In this document: in pieces, positions 1-5,772 of the stretch
How the letters are laid out: every line of letters starts with the position of its first letter
How positions within the stretch are numbered: position 1 is the stretch's first letter
The notes under the pieces: generated by a model
The model's input: the letters and a program-made list of their open reading frames with translations, nothing else
Told to the model about the DNA's origin: nothing
The model's database searches: none
Position numbers and translations under genes: made by a program
NCBI GenBank assembly: GCA_030039895.1
Contig: JASHUR010000217.1
Location: forward strand, 1-7,150
Direction: 5' to 3'
Origin: Acidobacteriaceae bacterium
GTDB lineage: Bacteria; Acidobacteriota; Terriglobia; Terriglobales; Acidobacteriaceae
Length of the DNA: 7,150 bases

Positions 1-321
1 CTTTACCAGATAAATCAGCCTCCGGCACGAGGACCGATCGCCCGGGAACTCGACTACAATCTGTTTTTCAGTGACCTGGGCGAGTTCTTCGCTTCCGTTA
101 CGCCACGCGGCGGGAAGAGGATGCACTGCACAATGAAAGAATGGCAGAGCCTCGGATATGACATACATTCAATTTATGCAGACCCACAGTTTATCGACCT
201 TGAGCGAGGTGATTTGCGCCTGCATAATGACTCGCCGGCGTTTCAAATCGGATTCAGCGAGTTCGATATCAGCAGAGCGGGTCTGTTACCAAATTTTCCT
301 CAGCGCTGGCGGGATGTGTGA
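1..321 (+). CDS. Right-handed parallel beta-helix protein, C-terminal fragment
   Basis: The reading frame is open from base 1 to a TGA at 319-321, giving 106 residues of a protein whose start lies left of the window. Residues 48-85 carry the pattern W-Q-x-x-G-x-D-x-x-S-x-x-A-D-P-x-F-x-D, then D-L-R-L and S-P-A-x-x-x-G-F. This is the usual closing segment of bacterial right-handed parallel beta-helix proteins (pectate-lyase-like fold, often annotated as DUF1565 or 'parallel beta-helix repeat-containing'). In those proteins the solenoid binds or cleaves polysaccharides, often uronic-acid-rich ones, and is generally exported. The catalytic part, if any, is outside the window, so lyase, hydrolase or pure binding roles cannot be separated. 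The ATG at 121 is an internal methionine: the frame continues upstream with sensible family-like residues and no SD precedes it. The next gene in the same direction begins 278 bases later. Family call fairly sure; activity unknown. Confidence 0.8.
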   Translation, partial: LYQINQPPARGPIARELDYNLFFSDLGEFFASVTPRGGKRMHCTMKEWQSLGYDIHSIYADPQFIDLERGDLRLHNDSPAFQIGFSEFDISRAGLLPNFPQRWRDV

Positions 322-325
322 GTCT

Positions 326-348
326 GCAGTGCACCCTGCGGGAACTGC
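326..348 (+). terminator. Weak hairpin after beta-helix gene, possible terminator
   Basis: GCAGT at 326-330 pairs with ACTGC at 344-348. Inside it, CCC pairs with GGG around a TGC loop, so an interrupted hairpin of eight base pairs can form five bases after the stop codon. No run of T follows, so it is not a standard intrinsic terminator. It may instead protect a transcript end or be chance. The position immediately after the stop is the main reason to list it. Confidence 0.25.
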
Positions 349-410
349 GCACCGGGAAGAGATAAATTTGGGAAATCTACTTAGGGAGACACGATGTAAT
401 GCAGAGCACT

Positions 411-423
411 TATACAAAGTATA
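411..423. promoter_or_regulatory. Short AT-rich inverted repeat, candidate operator
   Basis: TATAC-AAA-GTATA is a perfect inverted repeat with five-base arms and a three-base centre, about 177 bases before the GH116 start. Short AT-rich symmetric sites of this kind are typical regulator-binding sites, and TATACA/TATACG could also serve as part of a -10 element. No matching -35 sequence is seen 16-18 bases upstream. No second copy was noticed in front of the minus-strand gene at 5655. Five-base arms can arise by chance, so this is only a candidate. Confidence 0.25.
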
Positions 424-586
424 CGTGAAGAGAAGTGCCAGAACGCCTGCGATAGAGCTGAGAATCCGCTTCATTCATGTGGAAGGCGATTTGGATGACA
501 TAACTCGTGCGGATCATCGCTTCAGCATCGTAGATAAGACGTCACCATTAAACTCTCGCGCATACAATCCAAAATCCCGTCAGCCC

Positions 587-590
587 GGAG
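587..590 (+). promoter_or_regulatory. Ribosome binding site fixing the GTG start of the GH116 gene
   Basis: GGAG at 587-590 lies nine bases before the GTG at 600. This supports the GTG as the true start, because a lysine-rich n-region and a hydrophobic signal segment follow directly. Confidence 0.65.
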
Positions 591-599
591 AACCAGATC

Positions 600-3161
600 G
601 TGCCGCTGAAGATAAAAGACATAGTCAAACGCATCACAACTGGTATCCTCATCGCAGTTATCTCTCTGGGGATCCTATGCTGCAACGAGCCGCTATTGGC
701 ACAGACAGCAGAACGGCTTCTTCCACGGCTAAGGTTCGAGAATTCAGGAACCGTGACACGAGATATGGACTTCCGGTATTTCAGTCAACCTGATGACTAT
801 CTTGAAACGCCGACCCTTTGGAGCATCCGTTCTGATGCTATATATCTCTATCAAGTAAAAGGTGGTCGCAAAGTTAGTCCGCCAGATGGAATGCGGTCAG
901 CGGTTCCGCTTGGCGGTCTGGGCTCAGGGACAGTTGAACTGCGCGCCGATGGAAGCCTGCGCGATTGGAACATTTTTAACAATTCGCCCGCATTTGGAAC
1001 AAAAGTTCAACTCAACGACGCCCTGTTTGGGATTCGCATAGAGGAACAGAGCGGGAAAGTATACGCATCCACTCTGCGAACCCAACCACCATCAGGCTTA
1101 CCCGCGATTCGACAGATTAAGTACTCTGGCGACTTCCCGGTGTCGCGTCTCCGATTCAGTGACCCGGATCTGCCAATTCGAGTGGATCTCTATGCGTATA
1201 GCGAATTCAGGCCTCGTGATCCGGATGTGTCGGCGACGCCAGCAGCGATCTTCACCTTTCTGCTGAGCAATTCGTCCCGGCAGGCGATTCGTGCGTCACT
1301 TCTGTTTCTGCTCCCCAATCATATTGACGGGCACGTTGCCGTCAAGGGCGGCCTGACTTTCATCCGCAACGGAAACCTGCCGTTAAGCGGATCGATCGCT
1401 GTACGAACAGTCGGTTCCGGAATTAGCTCAGTGACGGGATCTGCTTCCAGCTTTGAGGGGCTATGGAGGGCCTTCGCTGGAGGCGAGACGATTGCTGGGG
1501 TTGGCTTGAAGGGCGAAGCGCCGAGATTTGGTGCGTCCACGGCAAGTCTGAGTTTGAAGCCCGGGCAGACGAAAGCCGTCACATTCATTATGGCGTGGTA
1601 TCTGCCCAATCGTCCCTTCCTGGATAAGACCCCGGGCAATTATTACTCCACCCTCTACCGCAACGCAGATGATGTGGCAGTTAGAGTTGCAGAACGACTT
1701 GTGGATGATTGGCGCAGTATGTTGCAGTGGCAGCAGATGATGCTGGACAACTCCTTGCCAAGTTGGTTGCAAGACAGTCTGATTAACAGTGTTGCCACTA
1801 TGTATAAAACAGGCATGCGTTTCCGAGATGGCAGCTGGCGGCAGTGGGAGGCGTTTTCGTGCTCCGACGTCGATCCTGGCCACATCGATATGTACCAATC
1901 GCTACCCTACATGTGGTTCTTCCCGACACTCCGGAAGCAGATTTTATTGAGGTTTGCAAGTGTTCAGAATCCTGACGGATCGATACCTGAGGAACTGGAA
2001 AGTGGCGGTGTCGCTTGGGTGGGTCCTTTCGAAGAGCCAAGCGGCAGAGAGATGGGCGACAGCGCCACGGTGTTTGTCCTGGGAGTGTTCCAATATTACT
2101 TGTGGACTGGGGATCAGTTATTTCTCGAGTCGATGTGGCCCCATGTGCGTTCGGCTGCATTATGGGAGATCAGCCGTAGTAAAACTTATGGCCTGCCTGA
2201 ATACCTTCAGAATACCTATGACCTATTCCATTTCAATCGGAAGACTCTCGTCTCTTATAACGCTATTCTTTATCTCGCTTCGATGCTAGCTGCGGAGAAG
2301 ATGGCCAAGATTGAAGATCACCCCGAGGACCTGAGGACATTTGACTCTGCATTTGAAGAAGGACAGAGCAGTCTCAATCAGCGTCTTTGGACAGGAAGAT
2401 ATTTCCGGGCATGGTGGTCGGAAGATACAGCCGCCCCGAATGCTTTGCTTGCTGATACGCTTTACGGTCAATTATGGGCCTCAGTGCTACATCTTGGTCT
2501 AGTGACAGATAAGAGCCAACTGCTCTCTCATCTGAGGAGTGAAGTGGCGCTAAATGGAACTCCATTCGGCCTGCAGGCGATGAGCGGAGCGAACTCTCAC
2601 GATTCCAATGCCAACCGACACGTTCAGGCGTGGAATCCGAATGAACCGAAGCCTAACGACCGGTTAATTTGGCCGGCAGGCACACTTGATTGGGGCAGCT
2701 TGAACATCTATTTGGGAGGCAACGTCAACGAAAGCATGGCCGAAGTAAATAAGGCCATTTCCAACCAGCGGATTAATCTGAAGGACCAGTGGAACTACAC
2801 AGATATCAATAATTATTGGAATGGGGGTTCCTGGGGCAATTCGCACTATACGCGTCAATTGATCTTATGGGCACTTCCACTTGCGCTGTCCGGCCAACAA
2901 TGGGACGCCGTATCTGAGCGTCTGTCCTTTAATCCGGCGGAACCGGTCCCTCAAAGATTACCGTTCTTTGTTCCCCAGGCAACGGGAGTTGTTGAACTTA
3001 TAGCGCCGGGGAAATGGCGAATTAAAGTAACATCAGGCCGGCTTGCTGTGCACGAGGTTCAGATTGCGAATGCGAGGTGGACGGGAGATAGACTGCTTAG
3101 AACAGGAGATTGCCTGTATTTGTCATCACCTTCTGCAGTTGCGTCGAATCATATGCATTAG
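600..3161 (+). CDS. Exported GH116-type (DUF608) glycoside hydrolase
   Basis: This 853-residue protein belongs to the GH116 group (GBA2-like beta-glucosidase fold: N-terminal beta-sandwich, then an (alpha/alpha)6 barrel). Known members are retaining enzymes that remove beta-linked glucose, xylose or N-acetylglucosamine. Residues 1-35 look like a Sec signal peptide: K/R-rich start, hydrophobic stretch 13-28, cleavage probably near L-L-A-Q at 32-35. The Cys pair at 27-28 lacks a good lipobox. Residues 101-125 (A-V-P-L-G-G-L-G-S-G-T, then L-R-D-W) match the GH116 N-terminal glycine-rich motif. The catalytic domain spans roughly 380-775. E417 in R-Q-W-E-A-F-S-C fits the nucleophile position, and D541 in N-T-Y-D fits the acid/base position. 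L-P-L-A-L-S-G at 759-765 resembles the conserved C-terminal motif. Residues 785-853 form a short beta-rich tail. Length is typical for the family with a signal peptide. Start: GTG with GGAG nine bases upstream. The sequence around E417 differs from characterised enzymes, so the substrate cannot be read off. Placement by motif recall, not alignment. Confidence 0.88.
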   Translation: MPLKIKDIVKRITTGILIAVISLGILCCNEPLLAQTAERLLPRLRFENSGTVTRDMDFRYFSQPDDYLETPTLWSIRSDAIYLYQVKGGRKVSPPDGMRSAVPLGGLGSGTVELRADGSLRDWNIFNNSPAFGTKVQLNDALFGIRIEEQSGKVYASTLRTQPPSGLPAIRQIKYSGDFPVSRLRFSDPDLPIRVDLYAYSEFRPRDPDVSATPAAIFTFLLSNSSRQAIRASLLFLLPNHIDGHVAVKGGLTFIRNGNLPLSGSIAVRTVGSGISSVTGSASSFEGLWRAFAGGETIAGVGLKGEAPRFGASTASLSLKPGQTKAVTFIMAWYLPNRPFLDKTPGNYYSTLYRNADDVAVRVAERLVDDWRSMLQWQQMMLDNSLPSWLQDSLINSVATMYKTGMRFRDGSWRQWEAFSCSDVDPGHIDMYQSLPYMWFFPTLRKQILLRFASVQNPDGSIPEELESGGVAWVGPFEEPSGREMGDSATVFVLGVFQYYLWTGDQLFLESMWPHVRSAALWEISRSKTYGLPEYLQNTYDLFHFNRKTLVSYNAILYLASMLAAEKMAKIEDHPEDLRTFDSAFEEGQSSLNQRLWTGRYFRAWWSEDTAAPNALLADTLYGQLWASVLHLGLVTDKSQLLSHLRSEVALNGTPFGLQAMSGANSHDSNANRHVQAWNPNEPKPNDRLIWPAGTLDWGSLNIYLGGNVNESMAEVNKAISNQRINLKDQWNYTDINNYWNGGSWGNSHYTRQLILWALPLALSGQQWDAVSERLSFNPAEPVPQRLPFFVPQATGVVELIAPGKWRIKVTSGRLAVHEVQIANARWTGDRLLRTGDCLYLSSPSAVASNHMH

Positions 3162-3465
3162 CACGTCCTTGTTATTAGCAGTCGCGACCGGCGGGGACGT
3201 CCGGGCGGGAAGCAAACTAGGATCGTTCAGGCAGGCGCAACCTCGGCTTCGGGCGCCTCTCCACTTGTCGATGCCGCAGTCGTCGTCTAATTGTTCCCGG
3301 ATGTAGCGGCAAGGTACCTTCCGGCAGCGCAGGAGACCTTATCATCAGGAAGGGAACGACTGTGACATTTCGCTGTAGCACACTGATTCATCGGGGAATG
3401 CACGTCGCTGTCGTCCCGTCACAATAAGCGCAGTTTGCCGCCTGGCGTTAAGGGCAGGACTGGCC
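3162..3465. other. Convergent intergenic region without a recognised gene
   Basis: These 304 bases lie between the stop codons of two convergent genes. No frame here has both a ribosome site and a recognisable product. Structures seen are a GC-rich hairpin at 3233-3258, a perfect ten-base palindrome AAGGTACCTT at 3311-3320, and the eight-base palindrome GGACGTCC at 3195-3202. No T-run terminator is present on either strand, and no tRNA or small-RNA signature was recognised. It is longer than needed for a shared terminator, so a decayed gene or an untranslated RNA cannot be excluded. Confidence 0.6.
3233..3258. terminator. GC-rich hairpin between convergent genes, possible bidirectional terminator
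   Basis: AGGCGC at 3233-3238 pairs perfectly with GCGCCT at 3253-3258 across a 14-base loop, and CC/GG inside the loop (3241-3242 with 3251-3252) can extend it. It sits about 70 bases beyond the GH116 stop and about 210 bases beyond the stop of the opposing gene. No T-run follows on either strand, so termination by this element alone is doubtful. Confidence 0.25.
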
Positions 3466-5655
3466 TCAGGCAACTCGGATCAGCACGACTTCATGAATGC
3501 GGATTCGGTCTATTACGAAGTGAACCCAACCGTCCGACTGAGAAAACTTCACGGCGTGGTTCGCGCAAAGAAGGTGAACGGATTCAACACGCCGCCCATC
3601 GCCAACCTTCACTGCTGCGGGGATGTTCTCGATAGCTGTGTAGTACTCATGCACTCGTAACATCTTGACCTTCGTTCCTGTGTTGGCAATCAGATGCAGT
3701 ACCAACGCGGAAGAAGATTCGCGGTATTGCACGAACAGTCCTAGATCAGTGGGGATGCGGTATCGGCGCGTGTCACGAAGGTACGGGTCGAGCAGGTTGA
3801 GAAGGGTATCTCGAACTGCCGGGATTCGAGTCTCTTCATAAATAGATTCGAGAGAAGATCCGATATAAAACACGGTGCCTTTACCGTATTTCCGTCGGCT
3901 TATTGCCGCGCCCAGGTCCCGCTGACGTGGCAGATCCCAGGTTGTCGCGAGCACATCCGTCTTATCAAGCACACGGAACCGTATAATCTGTGGGGCCTGA
4001 GGGATGAGGCGGTTGCCGGGCAATCTCAGATAGAGGTCAGGATGCTCCTCGGGAGCCCCCTCCTCCAGCGCTACGCCGAGCAGATTGTGGAGTGGATACT
4101 CCTCCTGAGGCCGCCCGTATTCGTCCAGCAGCCCGCTCATGTGGGTAGTGACGAGTATGCCGCCCATTTCGACATAGTCAGCAAGCATAGAGCACTGAGC
4201 GCGGCTCAGACAAATGGCGTTCGCAACATATACAAGTGGATAGTGGTCAAGTTGGCTGCAGTTAAGAGCAAAGTCGAGAAAAGGCTCGGCAGCGATACAG
4301 CCTTCTTGCATCACTCGCCAGACACCGTGAAAGCCGTTGGGATATGCGCCGGCCATGTAGCTCGGCAAGCCGCACCATTCGATAGTCTGGGTGCTCACCA
4401 GCAAGCCGCACTGCGGCGCATCGGAGGCGGACCGCATAAGGTCAGAATGCCGGTCTTCCCAGTCAAAGACTGCGCGGACGCGTTGCGCCTCTAGATGAGT
4501 CCACGGTGCGTCGCCGCTGAAATACAGTCGGCTCAGACTCCAGTAAACCGTGCCGGCTCCGGCTGAAAACGCCACCGCACCATCCATGAGCAGATCGTCG
4601 CTATCCAGTGGATAGCTGTACCAGCCGCGAATGCTCTTATCCATCAGATGTTCGCCATTGTACTGCGAGTGGTAGCCAACGTACGCCCAGATCGTCTTGC
4701 CGGTGCTGCGGCCGAGCTGCAGATTGAAGAGTTTCTGCTCCGGAGTCTTGGCTGATTCGAACATAAAACCGTCCGTGATTGGGAATGAACGGCTGCGGCA
4801 CCATCCTCGGCTCAGCATCGACGTGTCGTTAAAGAAAACGGGGATACCTCTGGTCTCATGGACGATATCTGTGAGCGTCTGCAGCAGATTGCCGGCCACT
4901 TGATCGTTGATCCAGCATTTGCAGGCAATGATTTCATTTATTGGCCCATCAGGAGCCGGGATATCGCAGCTAGTCGCCTCAAAAAAAGCTTTCTGGCACC
5001 ATTTGCAATGGCACAGCTCCTCGCGGTGATCCATGCCCTGATATGGACCGTCGAAGTACACCAGATCGAAATCGTATCGGAGGACTTCCCGAACGAGTTC
5101 CACGATCTCTTGCCGGAGCGGAGAATTCAGACAGCCCTCGTAGTACCGCGAGAAACCAAAATGGGTTGTGATGAAGGGCCTTCCCTGCATGTCGCGGCGC
5201 TGCCACTCCGGATACGAGGGGTCGGGATCGCGGATATCCATGAAGGGATGGTTAACCGGAACATAGGCGATGGTTCTCAGACCAGCCGCACGGCAGAGAC
5301 GTAGCGTTTCCAGCATCGGATTCCCGGTGAGTTGTGGATGAACAGGATATTTCGTACGTGTCGGGAAATACGCGTAGTAAGAGGCGACCGGATAGCGAAG
5401 GGCGCCTGCGTGCAGGTCGGTGGCGATGCGCACTGCTTTGGCCGGATCGAAATCAAGGTTTGGGAAAAACGGTGGATTGAAGCCCTCGGCGTCGAGAATG
5501 CGCACGGAGTGTATCCATTCCTGTGCTGACTCTGTCGCGGGCAGAGGCTGAGAATGCCTCTCATGCCACTTGTCGGTGGCCTGAAGCGGATTGGCGGAAC
5601 TTGCAAGCATAAGCCCACTGCCCAAAAGTAGCTCGCGGCGCGACAGGTTGGTCAC
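3466..5655 (-). CDS. Tat-exported TIM-barrel glycosidase-like protein (GHL6-like), C-terminal trimerisation-type domain
   Basis: The 729-residue product starts with a twin-arginine signal: S-R-R-E-L-L-L at 5-11, a hydrophobic stretch to about 20, then A-N-P-L-Q-A. Residues 45-380 look like a (beta/alpha)8 barrel of the 'hypothetical glycosyl hydrolase 6' type. D202 in V-Y-F-D-G-P ends a likely beta4 strand and is the best catalytic candidate; E300 in F-M-F-E-S is a second. C215, C217 and C220 form C-x-C-x-x-C, and C175 sits in E-G-C-L-N-S-P 40 residues earlier. This repeats the spacing of the four-Cys zinc site known in GH42 beta-galactosidases (Cys106, 150, 152, 155 in the Thermus A4 enzyme). 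Residues 415-600 resemble the beta-galactosidase trimerisation domain (class-I amidotransferase-like fold, Y-V-E-M-G-G-I-L-V), followed by a beta-rich C-terminus. Start: GTG with AGGAGG five bases upstream. It follows the GH127 gene by 117 bases and probably shares its transcript. Substrate unknown; I infer a periplasmic or secreted glycosidase. Confidence 0.72.
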   Translation of the reverse strand: MTNLSRRELLLGSGLMLASSANPLQATDKWHERHSQPLPATESAQEWIHSVRILDAEGFNPPFFPNLDFDPAKAVRIATDLHAGALRYPVASYYAYFPTRTKYPVHPQLTGNPMLETLRLCRAAGLRTIAYVPVNHPFMDIRDPDPSYPEWQRRDMQGRPFITTHFGFSRYYEGCLNSPLRQEIVELVREVLRYDFDLVYFDGPYQGMDHREELCHCKWCQKAFFEATSCDIPAPDGPINEIIACKCWINDQVAGNLLQTLTDIVHETRGIPVFFNDTSMLSRGWCRSRSFPITDGFMFESAKTPEQKLFNLQLGRSTGKTIWAYVGYHSQYNGEHLMDKSIRGWYSYPLDSDDLLMDGAVAFSAGAGTVYWSLSRLYFSGDAPWTHLEAQRVRAVFDWEDRHSDLMRSASDAPQCGLLVSTQTIEWCGLPSYMAGAYPNGFHGVWRVMQEGCIAAEPFLDFALNCSQLDHYPLVYVANAICLSRAQCSMLADYVEMGGILVTTHMSGLLDEYGRPQEEYPLHNLLGVALEEGAPEEHPDLYLRLPGNRLIPQAPQIIRFRVLDKTDVLATTWDLPRQRDLGAAISRRKYGKGTVFYIGSSLESIYEETRIPAVRDTLLNLLDPYLRDTRRYRIPTDLGLFVQYRESSSALVLHLIANTGTKVKMLRVHEYYTAIENIPAAVKVGDGRRVESVHLLCANHAVKFSQSDGWVHFVIDRIRIHEVVLIRVA

Positions 5656-5772
5656 CCTTGCCTCCTGATTCTGTTAACCTGTCCGAAAAACTGTTGGCGG
5701 GAGATGCTACACCCTGTGGAGCAGCGACGCAGACGAGCGTATTCCGATTGGTTGCGCTTCGGCCGGATCGCA
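5656..5772 (-). other. Spacer between GH127 and GHL6-like genes
   Basis: These 117 bases separate the GH127 stop from the GTG start of the next minus-strand gene. Apart from the ribosome site at its end, I see a GTTAAC palindrome (5673-5678) and no clear -35/-10 pair or terminator hairpin. Co-transcription from a promoter upstream of the GH127 gene is therefore the simplest reading. Confidence 0.45.
5661..5666 (-). promoter_or_regulatory. Strong ribosome binding site of the GHL6-like gene
   Basis: On the minus strand a full AGGAGG lies five bases before the GTG at 5655. It decides the start in favour of GTG, which is directly followed by the twin-arginine signal peptide. The spacing is slightly short but the match to the anti-SD is complete. 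Confidence 0.75.

Larger units (their letters stand above)
322..599. other. Spacer between beta-helix gene and GH116 gene
   Basis: This 278-base spacer separates two genes that read in the same direction. I see no gene in it: the frames that stay open here give low-complexity, family-less translations and lack ribosome sites. It contains a small hairpin just after the upstream stop (326-348) and a short AT-rich inverted repeat (411-423). No tRNA-like or riboswitch-like fold was recognised. The length is enough for an independent promoter for the GH116 gene, but I could not find a convincing sigma-70 -35/-10 pair. Confidence 0.6.

Noticed and set aside
286..474. A 62-codon minus-strand frame beginning M-K-R-I-L-S-S-I-A-G-V-L-A-L-L-F, which looks like a signal peptide or membrane segment
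   Set aside because: No Shine-Dalgarno sequence precedes its ATG at 474, it runs antisense into the end of the beta-helix gene, and the remainder has no recognisable feature. The hydrophobic start is the only support.
624..690. Possible lipoprotein signal in the GH116 protein (two cysteines at residues 27-28 after the hydrophobic stretch)
   Set aside because: The residues before either Cys (G-I-L-C or I-L-C-C) do not fit a normal lipobox, and a cleavage site after L-L-A-Q fits a standard Sec signal better.
158..793. A 211-codon plus-strand open frame crossing the beta-helix gene end, the spacer and the GH116 start
   Set aside because: It overlaps two well-supported genes in another frame, has an Arg/Ser-rich family-less translation, and has no ribosome site at its ATG.
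3311..3320. Perfect ten-base palindrome AAGGTACCTT
   Set aside because: It has no loop, lies between convergent stops rather than upstream of a gene, and has no second copy that I noticed. A ten-base palindrome can occur by chance.
4042..4494. A 150-codon plus-strand frame antisense to the GHL6-like gene
   Set aside because: It lies wholly inside a well-supported gene on the other strand and shows no family pattern; it is a shadow frame.
4981..4987. Run of seven A (T-run on the coding strand), possible frameshift or slippage site in the GHL6-like gene
   Set aside because: The frame continues unbroken through it as K-A-F-F-E right after the C-x-C-x-x-C motif, which is the expected family context, so there is no sign of a sequencing error or programmed shift.
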